Shown in pieces: positions 23,572 to 32,481 of a DNA stretch of 64,000 nucleotides. Within the stretch, counting starts at the first letter, position 1; each line of letters opens with the position of its first letter. Position numbers and translations under genes: made by a program. The stretch covers positions 1 through 64,000 of the forward strand of contig JBOHRQ010000006.1 of the NCBI GenBank assembly GCA_050732875.1, read 5' to 3'. The notes below the pieces were generated by a model that was not told the DNA's origin, did not search any database, and was given only the letters and a program-made list of their open reading frames with translations. The stretch is from DASRVA01 sp050732875. Lineage in GTDB: Bacteria; Gemmatimonadota; Gemmatimonadetes; JACCXV01; JAHWKZ01.

Positions 23572-24573
23572 ATGACCCGCATCATCCGCCAGGACGAGGT
23601 CCCCGCTCTCCTCCCGATGGAGGAGTGCATCGAGGTCGTCGAGGAGGCGCTTCGCGCGCTGGCCGTGGACGACGCGGTCCAGCCGCTGCGCCGCGCGATG
23701 TGGCTCCCCGACCGCAGCGGGCTTCTCGGGCTCATGCCCGCGCACCTCGGTCCGCCCAGAACGATGGGTGTCAAGGTGATCAGCCTCATGCCGGGAAATC
23801 ACGGGACGGAGCTCGATGCCCACCAGGGCGCCGTGCTCGTGTTCGAGGCCGAGCGTGGACGGCTTTTGGCCGTGGTCGATGCGAGCTCGATCACCGCGAT
23901 CCGGACCGCCGCGGCGAGCGCGGTCGCGACCCGGGCGCTGGCTCGCGAGGACGCGCGCGACCTGGCGGTCCTGGGAGCGGGCGTCCAGGCACGGTCGCAT
24001 CTGGAGGCGATCCCGATCGTACGCGAGATCCGGAGCGTCCGCGTATGGAGCCGGAGCGCCGACCATGCGCGGGCCTTCGCCCGACGGGAATCGGAGCGCC
24101 ACGGCATGGATGTCCGGGCGGTCGCGACGGCCCGTGAGGCGGTCGAAGACGCGGACCTCGTCTGCACCACGACCTCCGCCACGGAGCCCGTCCTCGAGGG
24201 TGCGTGGCTCTCGCCCGGAGCCCACGTCAACGCGGTCGGGGCCTGCCTCCCGACCGCGCGTGAGCTGGACGCGGAGACCGTCCTCCGCTCCCGGTTCTAT
24301 GTCGACACCCGCGAAGGTGCGCTCCACGAGGCGGGCGACTTTCTGATCCCGAAGGCGGCGGGCAAAGTCGACGACGACCACATCGCGGGCGAGATCGGCG
24401 ATGTGCTGATCGGGAAGGTTCCCGGCCGCCGATCCCCCGACGAGATCACCGTGTTTGAGTCGCTCGGGATCGGGATCTACGACCTGGCCGCCGCGTACCG
24501 CGTGTGGCGCAACGCCGAGGCGGCCGGGGCCGGGATCGAGGTCGAGCTGGGCGGCCGGCGAACGCCAACTTGA
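23572..24573 (+). CDS. Ornithine cyclodeaminase/mu-crystallin family protein
   Basis: The 333-residue NAD(P)-binding enzyme has the family motifs GVKVISLMPGNHG, VVDASSITAIRTAAASAVAT, the Rossmann motif VLGAGVQARSHLEA and VNAVGA. Members include ornithine cyclodeaminase, alanine dehydrogenase and ketimine reductase, which share a cytoplasmic dimer fold. The ATG at 23572 follows GGAGG; the frame extends upstream but lacks that site. The stop overlaps the start of a threonine-dehydratase-like gene, so the two work on related amino-acid substrates, for example dehydration and imine reduction. Confidence 0.87.
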   Translation: MTRIIRQDEVPALLPMEECIEVVEEALRALAVDDAVQPLRRAMWLPDRSGLLGLMPAHLGPPRTMGVKVISLMPGNHGTELDAHQGAVLVFEAERGRLLAVVDASSITAIRTAAASAVATRALAREDARDLAVLGAGVQARSHLEAIPIVREIRSVRVWSRSADHARAFARRESERHGMDVRAVATAREAVEDADLVCTTTSATEPVLEGAWLSPGAHVNAVGACLPTARELDAETVLRSRFYVDTREGALHEAGDFLIPKAAGKVDDDHIAGEIGDVLIGKVPGRRSPDEITVFESLGIGIYDLAAAYRVWRNAEAAGAGIEVELGGRRTPT

Positions 24574-25550
24574 GCGCCATCTCCGACCGCCCGCCTCTCC
24601 AGGCCCCCTCTCTCGCCGCCATCCACGACGCGCGCGAGCGGATTCGGGACCTGGCCCTCCGGACACCCCTCGTCCGGCTGAACGTCGAAGACGCGCCGGC
24701 CGAGATCTGGCTCAAGCTCGAGAACCTCCAGCCGATCGGCTCGTTCAAGATTCGCGGAGCGGGTAACGCGATGCGGTCGATCCCGGCACAGGAGCTCCGG
24801 GACGGCGTCTATACGGCCAGCGCGGGCAACATGGCGCAGGGAGTCGCCTGGGTCGCCCGCGAGCTCGGGATTCCGTGCTCGGTGGTCGTCCCCGACCGCG
24901 CGCCGCGGGCCAAGCTGGACGCGATCGGGCGGCTGAGCGCCCGCGCGATCAAGGTTCCCTTCGATGAGTGGTGGCAGGTGATCGTCGACCACAGATTCGA
25001 CGAGGTGGCCGGCCGCATGATCCACCCCTTCGCCGACCCCGCCGTGATGGCCGGGAACGGCACGATCGGGCTCGAGATCCTCGAGGATCTTCCCGAATGC
25101 GACGCCGTGCTCGTTCCCTATGGTGGCGGCGGGCTCTCCTGCGGGATCGCGGCCGCCGTCAAGGCGTCGGCGCCCGCCGTAAAGGTCTTCGCAGTCGAAG
25201 TCGAGACCGCCGCGCCGCTCGCCGCAGCGCTGGAGGCCGGCGAGCCGGCACAGGTCGAGATGACGCCGAGCTTCGTCGACGGGATCGGGAGCGCTCGCGT
25301 GGTGGACGAGATCTGGCCCCTCGCGCGCTCCCTCCTCGACGGCTCCCTCGTGGTCCGGCTCGACGAGGTCGAAGAGGCGATCCGGCTTCTGGCGGGAAGG
25401 AATCGCGTCGTGGCCGAGGGTGCCGGAGCTGTGGCCGTTGCCGCCGCGCGCGCGGGAAAGGCCGGCGCAGGTCGCGTCGCCTGCATCATCTCCGGTGGCA
25501 ACATCGACGCCGACAAGCTGTCGCGGATTCTCGAAGGCCAGGCTATCTGA
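24570..25550 (+). CDS. Threonine/serine dehydratase-like PLP enzyme
   Basis: This 326-residue fold-type II PLP enzyme has the cofactor Lys in NLQPIGSFKIRGAGNAM, SAGNMAQGVAWVARELG, the glycine loop VPYGGGGLSCGIAAAV and CIISGGNID near the C-terminus. It lacks the regulatory ACT domain of biosynthetic IlvA, so it resembles catabolic threonine dehydratase or serine racemase/hydroxyaspartate dehydratase. The best start is a TTG at 24570 overlapping the upstream TGA (TTGA), which indicates translational coupling with the cyclodeaminase-like gene. Confidence 0.87.
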   Translation: MSAISDRPPLQAPSLAAIHDARERIRDLALRTPLVRLNVEDAPAEIWLKLENLQPIGSFKIRGAGNAMRSIPAQELRDGVYTASAGNMAQGVAWVARELGIPCSVVVPDRAPRAKLDAIGRLSARAIKVPFDEWWQVIVDHRFDEVAGRMIHPFADPAVMAGNGTIGLEILEDLPECDAVLVPYGGGGLSCGIAAAVKASAPAVKVFAVEVETAAPLAAALEAGEPAQVEMTPSFVDGIGSARVVDEIWPLARSLLDGSLVVRLDEVEEAIRLLAGRNRVVAEGAGAVAVAAARAGKAGAGRVACIISGGNIDADKLSRILEGQAI

Positions 25551-25716
25551 CCGGGAACCTGCCCTTCTGCGCACAACTCGCTAGACTCAACGGCGATCTT
25601 AGGGGCTTCGATCCGACCCCTTCCGAGATCGTGGACCGTTGGGCGGTCCTTTCACGACCTCCCCGTTCCGGCCCACGGAAACCAAACGCAGGATTCTCCC
25701 AGGAGGAGTGTTTGGG

Positions 25717-26448
25717 ATGAGAACTATGCAGCGCTTTGTTCTGGCTCTCGCAGTCGTGGCGATCCTCGGCATGGGAATGACGGCCCTTCCCGCCGTGGCC
25801 CAGGTGGATACCCCCGTCTCCCCCGTTGCCGAGGTGCTCGATGACCAGACCCTCGACGCGCTCGCGGCGATCCGTACCGCCACGTCGAAGTACGAGAACG
25901 TCGAGGTCGCGCTCGCCGAGGGCTATGTCCGCGATCCCATGAATCTCTGCTCGCTTCCGGCCGAGGAAGGCCTCCCCGTTCAACTCGGCGCGATGGGGAT
26001 CCATTTCTTCCGGCCCGACCTCCTTGAGATCACGGCGATGGGGCCACGCGTGGCCGGAACCGGCACGCACACCGACTTCATGCAGCCCTCGGTCCTCATC
26101 TACTACCCGGACGAGACCGGCGCGCTCAAGCTGGGCGCGGTCGAGAACCTGGTCTTCGAAGAGGGGTTGAAGGCCGCGGGGAACGCCGGCCCACCCGAGT
26201 TCCACGGTCGCCAGTACTGGCACCGGATCGACAATCCAGCGACGCCGGATTTCGATGAGGCCCACCTGTTCGAGCCTCACTACGAGCTCCACATCTGGCT
26301 TTACAAGGACAACCCGAGCGGGATGTTCAGCCCCTACAATTCAGCCCTGAGCTGCGACACGCACGACGGCCCCAAGACGATGGCCGAGGGGATGGCATAC
26401 ATGGCGGCGCACGCCCCTGAGGCAGGCGCGCAGGCTCAGTCCCAGTGA
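25717..26448 (+). CDS. Exported protein of unknown function
   Basis: The 243-residue product has a signal peptide (MRTMQRFVLALAVVAILGMGMTALPAVAQ cleavage region, about 1-30) and a compact globular domain. Conserved-looking stretches are YVRDPMNLCSLP, GAMGIHFFRPDLL, GTGTHTDFMQPSVLIYYPD, LGAVENLVFEEG and HYELHIWLYKDNPSGMFSPYN. Similar secreted proteins occur in several phyla, but I know no assigned function. AGGAGGAG lies 8 nt before the ATG at 25717, a very strong ribosome site. The two Cys residues (NLC, ALSC) may form a disulfide. Confidence 0.75.
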   Translation: MRTMQRFVLALAVVAILGMGMTALPAVAQVDTPVSPVAEVLDDQTLDALAAIRTATSKYENVEVALAEGYVRDPMNLCSLPAEEGLPVQLGAMGIHFFRPDLLEITAMGPRVAGTGTHTDFMQPSVLIYYPDETGALKLGAVENLVFEEGLKAAGNAGPPEFHGRQYWHRIDNPATPDFDEAHLFEPHYELHIWLYKDNPSGMFSPYNSALSCDTHDGPKTMAEGMAYMAAHAPEAGAQAQSQ

Positions 26449-26461
26449 TCGGGGGCCGAGG

Positions 26462-27778
26462 CTAGGGGCTGGAGATCTCCCGGACGATCCAGTCGGCTGG
26501 ACCCTCTTCTGAAACAATCTCCCAGCCCTCCTCGAGGGCGAGCGTCCAGCCCTCGCCCTCCGTCGGCGGGCCGTCCGCGCCGGCGGGGGCCGCGACGACC
26601 ACGCCCGTGATCTGTCCTTCTGCGTTCCTTGTGAGCAGCGCCGATTCGGCCTCGAGGATCCCCCAGGCGTCGACCACCCGGACCGGCTCGTAGACCGTTC
26701 CCACCTCGTCCAGCGAGACCGCGGCGTTGGGATCGAAGGAGTACCGGAAGTCCGCACCCGGTGTCATCCGCAGGGTGGGGCCTTCCAGGAACCGGTCGCG
26801 GAGCTCCGCCAGCCGTTCCCGCCGCTGGCTCTCCCGCGCGGTCTCGAGGGCGATCAGGCGTTCCCCGCCGTAGGGTTCGAGACGCGCCTCGACCGGACGG
26901 GCGGTGGGCGTGATTTCGTAGGCTTCAGCGAGCAGATCCCGGAGCGAGGCTCCGTCGACCAGCGCCTGGCGCCAGGCCGGGTTTCTGACGTCCAGCAGGA
27001 GACCGTACGCGGGCCCGGTGGCGTAGGCGAACGAGCGAGTCAGACTCGTCCTCTCTTCCCGCTCCTCGAGTGCCGCTGCCGCCCGGTCGGGGAGGACGGC
27101 TTCGGGAAGTCCGCTCAGGACCAGGCCGGTGTACTCCGCCATCCCCTCGTTCCGTTCCAGGATGTCCTCCTCGGCGGCCGCCTCGCGGAAGAGCGAGCGT
27201 CGCCGCTCCCGGAAGGCGAGCGCGTCCTCGACCGCGGCCCGGCGTTCGGCGCCCTCGTGCGTCAATGCGCGCGCGAGTGCGCGCATCTCGAGCCGCAGCC
27301 AGATCCTCCCGTCCTTCGTGTCCAGGTGCGCGTTCGTCGGATTCCCGGCCGGGAGCCCGATGTCGTCCTGCGCCCGATGGAACATCTCGTGGAGGAGGAG
27401 CCGGTTACGCTCGTGAGGGATGGACGGGGTCGGCCATAGGACCATGGTCCAGCGCCGCCCGGCCCATTCGGTCGCGGAGTTGGCGGCAATCATCGTCTCC
27501 GGAAAGGTGCCGACCCAGACGCCGTCCCGCTCCTCCAGCACCCCTTCCATGTCCGCCCGGTCGGCGGCCACGAAGCGCGTGGCGCGGTCCACCAGGAAGA
27601 TCGGGCCGTACAGCTCGGCTCCCCAGAGCCGGCCGCCGTCCGCCTCACTCGCCTGGCGCGCCGCCTCGAAGGCGCGCCGCGCCTCGTCGAGATCGATCGC
27701 CGGCTCCTGGGCGTGCGCCAGAACGGGCAGGTGAAGTAAGACTGAGGCAGCCAGAACGAGTCGGCACGATAGGATCAT
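26462..27778 (-). CDS. Exported putative zinc metallopeptidase (HExxH)
   Basis: The 438-residue protein has a signal peptide (MILSCRLVLAASVLLHLPVLAHAQ, cut after AHA). It contains a zinc-protease signature LLLHEMFHRAQDD with a downstream acidic motif ILERNEGMAEYTGLVL that could supply the third ligand, as in gluzincin-type enzymes. The C-terminal third (WGILEAESALLTRNAEGQIT...) is a beta-rich region. No named family is recognised. It converges with the 243-residue exported protein gene and is followed on the same strand, upstream, by a cyclase-TPR gene. Confidence 0.7.
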   Translation of the reverse strand: MILSCRLVLAASVLLHLPVLAHAQEPAIDLDEARRAFEAARQASEADGGRLWGAELYGPIFLVDRATRFVAADRADMEGVLEERDGVWVGTFPETMIAANSATEWAGRRWTMVLWPTPSIPHERNRLLLHEMFHRAQDDIGLPAGNPTNAHLDTKDGRIWLRLEMRALARALTHEGAERRAAVEDALAFRERRRSLFREAAAEEDILERNEGMAEYTGLVLSGLPEAVLPDRAAAALEEREERTSLTRSFAYATGPAYGLLLDVRNPAWRQALVDGASLRDLLAEAYEITPTARPVEARLEPYGGERLIALETARESQRRERLAELRDRFLEGPTLRMTPGADFRYSFDPNAAVSLDEVGTVYEPVRVVDAWGILEAESALLTRNAEGQITGVVVAAPAGADGPPTEGEGWTLALEEGWEIVSEEGPADWIVREISSP

Positions 27779-27820
27779 AGGAGCTAGACGCTCGGCGACT
27801 CGGGCGCGCCAGGCAACCGT

Positions 27821-30448
27821 CTACGACTCCAGCCGCCGGAGCGCGGCGCGGGCGTTCTCGACCATCGGCTGGAGCTCCGGGTCGGCATCCCGCCAGAGAT
27901 CGACGAACTCCCGATACTCCGCCACGGCGCGCTCGACATCGCCGGCCCGCTGGTAGATCCCGGCGCGAGCGAGATGCGCGGGAGCCCGGTAGACGAGACC
28001 GTAGGGCGAGGCTTCGAGGGAGGCATGCCAGCGGAGCGCCTCCTCCCCGCGCCCCACTTCCTCGAGCGCCTTGGCCCGCAGGAAGCGGGGAAACCCGTAG
28101 GAGTAGATGTCCGAGATGAAGATGAGCGGGTAGGCCACCCCCATCTTCATCGCCTCGAAGCTCTCGAGGGCCCGCGCCGGATCGTCCGATAGCCAGGCCT
28201 CGTACCCTTCGACCGCCCGCGCCAGGTCCGAGCCCAGCGTTCCCGCTTCCGGGATCCCGCCCAGCCGCTCGAGCTCGGCCACCGACGAACGTACGAGGCC
28301 GGGCCGCTCCAACCGGGCTCCGAGGAGGCCGATCAGATAGCTCCGTACGAAGGGCTCGATCCCCTGGTGGTCGACGCTCCGGTCGCCTTCGGTCGACGTG
28401 GTCGGGAGGTTCCGGGCCTCGGCGAGGAGGGCGGCGAGCGTATCCTCGGAGGCGGGGACGAAGGGCAGGAGCCGCAGGGTCGCGCGGTAGTACGTCTCGA
28501 GCGCCGGGCCGGCCAGCCCGCGCGCGCGATCGAGCTCGGCGAGGCCCGCCTTCCATCGACCGCCCGCCAGATGCACGCAGCCCAGCCACAGTTGACCCAC
28601 GCCGCGTATCTGGGTGGAGCGGATCGGCTCGGTCATGAGACGAGCCAGACGCTCGACGTCGTCCAGGTCTCCCGCGTACAGGGTGACGCTCCCCACCGCC
28701 AGCATCAGCGTGATGTCGGGCGCGGTCCGGAGCTCCGACAGGACCTCCGCCTCACGCTCCGGGTCATCTTGGGCGAACGCCTGGACGGCGAGAACCTCCA
28801 ACGCCCGTTCTCCTCCACCTGCGATCGTGACGAAGCGATCCACCAGCGAATCCATCTCGGCCAGCCTGTCCTCGGCCGCCTCGAGCCGGATCAGGTGGAG
28901 CATCGCCGTGGCGTTGTCGGGCTCGAAATCGAGGACGCGGCCGAACGCCTCCCGCGCCCGGGTCTGCGGTTGCCCGTGCAACGGGCCCAGATGGAAGAGG
29001 ATCTCGCCCAGCTCGAACCAGGCCAGGACGTCGTCGGGGTAGCGCCCGAGGAGCGCGCGATAGAGCCGTTCCGCCTCCTCCGCGGAGCCCCGCCGGAGCG
29101 CGAGCGACGCCTCGAGGAGCGCCCGGTCGCGATCGGAGAGACGGTCGCTGTAGCGACGCGCCTTCTCGGCCGCGTCCGCCGCGATGTCCCCTCGCAGCGA
29201 AGCGTACTCGGCCGCGGCCGCCAGCCGGTAATACGCGAGCGCGAACAGGCTGTCTTCGGTCACCGCCCGCTGGAACGCCTCTGTAGCCTCCAGGTACTCG
29301 CCGGTCCGGAACGCCCGCTCGCCGGTCAGGTAGGCCTTGAGGGCGGGAAGAGACGAGGTCGTGACCGCCGCGATCCGGTCGACCCGGGCCCCCGGCTCGC
29401 CGTCCAGGCCGCCCAGGATCCGGGCGGCGATCTGATCGACCATCTCGAACACGTCGGCGGCGTTGCCCTCGGTGCTCGCCTCCGCCATCGACTCGGCCGT
29501 GTCGGTCCGGTAAACCGAGGCATCGATCCTGAGCCGGTCTCCCGCCTCGACGACTTCGCCCAGGATATAGAGCCCCGCGCCGAAGCCTCGGGCGACCTCG
29601 GCCGCGCGCTCCGGATCGAGCTCGCCCTCCACGCTTCGGTCGATCGACCCGAGCAGCGCCCGCGAGTCCACGCTGCGAAGATCTCCTGCGCCGTCCAGCT
29701 TCGTGCCGAGGAGGTTGACCATGCCCTCGCCGAGATAGGCGACCGCTTCGGAGCCGCGAACGGTGAACGGCATGGTCGCGATCACCGCGTTCGACAGTCC
29801 TTCCGGGGCCGGACCGCTGGCTTCGCTTCCCTGCCGGAGACCGAGAGCGAGTGCGAGGAGGGCGATGCCGGCGAGCGCTGCGCTCCCGATCCATCGGGCC
29901 TTGCCGAATGAGAGCTCCGGAACCCAGCGGCCCGTACGGAAGGCGGGGCCCGGCGGCTGCGCCGAAAGGGCGTAGAGACGCCACGAACCCGGCACGCCCT
30001 TCAGTTCGCGCTCGCCGCGATCCTCGAACTGGAAGCCCGTCCCGACCACCAGTTCGCGGACCGTGCCCGAGACCAGGATCTCGCCCGGCTCCGCCGCCGC
30101 AGCGACCCGGGAACCGATGTGGACGCCGAGCCCGCCCAGGTCGCGGCCGGTCCCGTCGACCTCGCCGGCATGAATCCCGGCTCGAATCTCGAGACCGAGA
30201 TCCTTCACCGACTCGCGGATCGCCCAAGCGCACCGGATGGCGCTCGCCGGGCGGTCGAAGGCGACCAGAAACCCGTCGCCCGCCGTGTTCGCTTCGCGGC
30301 CCTTGAAGCGGCGAATCTCGCTCCTCACGCGCCCGTGGTGCTGGGCCTGGAGCTTCCGCCACTCGTGATCGCCAAGCTCGGCGGCCCGCTCCGTCGAGCC
30401 GACGATGTCGGTGAAGAGAACGGTGGTGACGGAGCGGCGGTCGCGCAT
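27821..30448 (-). CDS. Class III cyclase with membrane helix and long TPR sensor domain
   Basis: This 875-residue protein starts with a nucleotide cyclase domain (VTTVLFTDIVGSTERAAELG, NTAGDGFLVAFDRP with the metal Asp residues, VHIGSRVAAAAEPGEILVS; residues 1-180). One membrane helix follows (about 206-225, ALAGIALLALALGL), then a TolB-like region (IATMPFTVRGSEAVAYLGEG) and many TPR-type repeats to the end. The topology places cyclase inside and sensor outside or in the periplasm. The start at 30448 (MRDRRSVTTVLF) matches family N-termini; upstream codons belong to the neighbouring VOC gene in another frame. It is the second cyclase-TPR protein here. Confidence 0.86.
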   Translation of the reverse strand: MRDRRSVTTVLFTDIVGSTERAAELGDHEWRKLQAQHHGRVRSEIRRFKGREANTAGDGFLVAFDRPASAIRCAWAIRESVKDLGLEIRAGIHAGEVDGTGRDLGGLGVHIGSRVAAAAEPGEILVSGTVRELVVGTGFQFEDRGERELKGVPGSWRLYALSAQPPGPAFRTGRWVPELSFGKARWIGSAALAGIALLALALGLRQGSEASGPAPEGLSNAVIATMPFTVRGSEAVAYLGEGMVNLLGTKLDGAGDLRSVDSRALLGSIDRSVEGELDPERAAEVARGFGAGLYILGEVVEAGDRLRIDASVYRTDTAESMAEASTEGNAADVFEMVDQIAARILGGLDGEPGARVDRIAAVTTSSLPALKAYLTGERAFRTGEYLEATEAFQRAVTEDSLFALAYYRLAAAAEYASLRGDIAADAAEKARRYSDRLSDRDRALLEASLALRRGSAEEAERLYRALLGRYPDDVLAWFELGEILFHLGPLHGQPQTRAREAFGRVLDFEPDNATAMLHLIRLEAAEDRLAEMDSLVDRFVTIAGGGERALEVLAVQAFAQDDPEREAEVLSELRTAPDITLMLAVGSVTLYAGDLDDVERLARLMTEPIRSTQIRGVGQLWLGCVHLAGGRWKAGLAELDRARGLAGPALETYYRATLRLLPFVPASEDTLAALLAEARNLPTTSTEGDRSVDHQGIEPFVRSYLIGLLGARLERPGLVRSSVAELERLGGIPEAGTLGSDLARAVEGYEAWLSDDPARALESFEAMKMGVAYPLIFISDIYSYGFPRFLRAKALEEVGRGEEALRWHASLEASPYGLVYRAPAHLARAGIYQRAGDVERAVAEYREFVDLWRDADPELQPMVENARAALRRLES

Positions 30449-30473
30449 GGCGGTCAGGCGGACCGATCCCTCG

Positions 30474-30881
30474 TCACGATCCCTCCGGCCGGTAGGTGCC
30501 GAAGCCCCACAGATGACCCTCGAGATCCCGGACCGAGTACTCGCGGCCACCATAGTCCGTATCCTGGATCTCGCGGACGATCTCGGCGCCGGCCGCCTTC
30601 GCGCGCTCGTAGTGCGCGTCGACGTCCGCCACGTAGACGTAAACCCCTTGCTTCTCGGTCGCCCACGGGTTGTCTTTCTCCTGGGAGCGGGCCGAGCCCA
30701 GCATGATGACGCCCGGCCCGAACTTCAGCTCCGCGTGGGCCACAGTCCCCTCCGCACCTTGCACAACCATCTGCTCCTCGAACCCGAACACCCGCTCCAG
30801 CCACTCGACCGCGGCCGGGCCATCCTTGTAGCGGAGAGCGGGGAAGATGTTGGGGGCGACGTCCTTTATGGGTTCGTTCAT
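30474..30881 (-). CDS. VOC/glyoxalase-like protein
   Basis: The 135-residue protein is of the vicinal-oxygen-chelate fold in the PhnB/YycE-like group: NIFPALRYKDGPAAVEWLER, FGPGVIMLGS, VYVADVDAHYERAKAAGAEI, then REYSVRDLEGHLWGFGTY. The last motif is the usual metal-ligand strand. These proteins bind or modify small molecules such as glyoxal adducts or antibiotics. The ATG at 30881 has AAGGAGG upstream. It lies 25 nt before the cyclase-TPR gene on the same strand, so co-transcription is likely. Confidence 0.8.
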   Translation of the reverse strand: MNEPIKDVAPNIFPALRYKDGPAAVEWLERVFGFEEQMVVQGAEGTVAHAELKFGPGVIMLGSARSQEKDNPWATEKQGVYVYVADVDAHYERAKAAGAEIVREIQDTDYGGREYSVRDLEGHLWGFGTYRPEGS

Positions 30882-31017
30882 GGGATCCTCCTTCCCCATT
30901 CACGATCAGTGCCCGGTAGCTTGGGCCTTGTCCAATAACAGCGAATCTATAGGGAGGATGTCGGTGCGTGGGGCGAAAGACAAGCCGCGCAAGTTTCCTC
31001 GACGATCGAATCACGGA

Positions 31018-31287
31018 TCAGAGACGCGTCAGCAGCTTCTCGTAGTCTCCGTGTGATCCGATCCAGAACCAGATCACGGTATCCTTGTCCTTCACCGCCA
31101 AGGCCCGATATCCCAGGCCGACGCGTGCAGAGAAGATTGGCCGCTTTGTATGTGCCTGCTTGAAGCTGAGACCCGGATGCCTGGGGTCTCGCTGAAAGAA
31201 CTGGTAAGCTACACGTGCCTGCGCCTGAACCTGTGGCGGCAAGGCGGCAAACGTGTCCCGAAATCGCCTAGTCGTGTGAGAGGTCAG
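31018..31287 (-). CDS. RelE/ParE-superfamily toxin-like protein, apparent CTG start
   Basis: The 89-residue product reads LTSHTTRRFRDTFAALPPQV, then YQFFQRDPRHPGLSFKQAHT and RVGLGYRALAVKDKDTVIWF with IGSHGDYEKLL at the C-terminus. It matches a common RelE-like family whose members normally start MTSxTT. Here the corresponding codon is CTG at 31287-31285, overlapping the antitoxin TGA as CTGA, and no ATG, GTG or TTG lies at a sensible position. Coupled initiation on CTG is inferred. RelE-like toxins cut mRNA on the ribosome. Confidence 0.7.
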   Translation of the reverse strand: MTSHTTRRFRDTFAALPPQVQAQARVAYQFFQRDPRHPGLSFKQAHTKRPIFSARVGLGYRALAVKDKDTVIWFWIGSHGDYEKLLTRL

Positions 31288-31502
31288 AGATCGTCGGGCT
31301 CGAGGGGACTCGTACGACCGGCTCGATGTTCTCTGAGGGCCTCGTCCGCAAGCTCTTCCAGTGCCCTGGAGCTCTTCGCGAACGACGCATCCCAAAGCCC
31401 TTCGACCGTCACCTCGATGAGGATCGCCGCTGCGAGCGCGTCTTGTTCGTCGGGCGGGAGCCTGGACGCTTCCTCGAAAGCTTCCTTCAACTTGCTGGTC
31501 AT
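31284..31502 (-). CDS. Small antitoxin-like protein
   Basis: A 72-residue acidic protein (LKEAFEEASRLPPDEQDALA, then AILIEVTVEGLWDASFAKSS and ALREHRAGRTSPLEPDDL) typical of the short proteins encoded before RelE-like toxins. The helical N-terminal segment resembles the DUF2281/addiction-module type. The ATG at 31502 was chosen over one ten codons upstream. It precedes and overlaps the toxin gene, so antitoxin function is inferred from order and size. Confidence 0.7.
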   Translation of the reverse strand: MTSKLKEAFEEASRLPPDEQDALAAAILIEVTVEGLWDASFAKSSRALEELADEALREHRAGRTSPLEPDDL

Positions 31503-31658
31503 CGGTAACTCGCTTTCCCCTCGCGACGTCACACGGGGAAGATAGCCCGACGTGGGATTCCTAGGCCATTGTCAGGATCCCATCGCCTGCCCGTCTGTCA
31601 GGTCCAGGCATAGCAGTTCCCGTGCCACCGGGATGACCGTGACCGGCCATACGTCCCA

Positions 31659-32450
31659 TCAATCTACCTGGTCGTCTACGCTAACGACCCAATAGATCTC
31701 TGTCGCAAGGCCGGGATTTACCGCGTACACGGAGGAAGGAATCGCTCCCAGGTCTCCGCGAGCGATGACACTTCGAAGCCGGGCGAGAATCACTCCATCC
31801 TCAGGCTCCGGTAGAAGCTCGCGCTGGATTATGACCGGCTCGTCCGGCGCTTGGTCCAGATGAACAAGGACCCTGCGATCTCCTGCCGTAAGCACTACGA
31901 GGCCTGCTGTGAATCCTGGTGTCGGTGTTGGTAAAAGTCCCGAGGTCTCGATGGCGAGTCGAAGATCTTCTTCGGCATCCAGAAACAGGGTGTCAGGCCC
32001 GACCCGCGCGATAGCGCTCCACCGAACAGGGCCATAGTCCGGAGAGAGGCCTTGAACCTCCGGCGGCTCGAAACTCATGGGGCGTTCGAGCAGATCCGCG
32101 GGATCGACCGGGACTTCCATCTCGTACTCGTAGTGCACTCCGGGTCCCCTGGGTGGGAAGATCGGGTCCGACTCGAGGGAAAACCCCATGATCCTCAGCG
32201 TGAGATCCGGGGCAGGTCTTGGCTCTCCGTTCTCCAGGCCGGGACTGAACATGGCCCGGATCCGCAAGAGGGGCCCGAGCGACCCGAGACTATCCACGTA
32301 CTCCGCATCCACTTCGAGAATAGCTGGCGCAACGCTCGAAAAGATCGGCCCGGTAATGGGATCGGTCGAGCCGTCATCGCACTGCACGGCGACACCGATC
32401 GTCACGACCGCCGCCGCCCTCAACCTCAATGACGTCAAGCAGACCCGCAT
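31659..32450 (-). CDS. Putative lipoprotein of unknown function
   Basis: About 263 residues with a lipoprotein-type signal peptide (LRLRAAAVVTIGVAVQCDDG, lipobox Cys near residue 22) and no recognised domain. The mature part is rich in Pro and beta strands (LEVDAEYVDSLGSLGPLLRI, HYEYEMEVPVDPADLL, RRVLVHLDQAPDEPVII). An ATG at 32477, just after the mutS stop, is an alternative start with a better ribosome site but a longer N-region. It lies directly downstream of mutS on the same strand. Confidence 0.6.
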   Translation of the reverse strand: MRVCLTSLRLRAAAVVTIGVAVQCDDGSTDPITGPIFSSVAPAILEVDAEYVDSLGSLGPLLRIRAMFSPGLENGEPRPAPDLTLRIMGFSLESDPIFPPRGPGVHYEYEMEVPVDPADLLERPMSFEPPEVQGLSPDYGPVRWSAIARVGPDTLFLDAEEDLRLAIETSGLLPTPTPGFTAGLVVLTAGDRRVLVHLDQAPDEPVIIQRELLPEPEDGVILARLRSVIARGDLGAIPSSVYAVNPGLATEIYWVVSVDDQVD

Positions 32451-32481
32451 CGATCCGGCCCACGTGTCCGCTCGCATAAAC

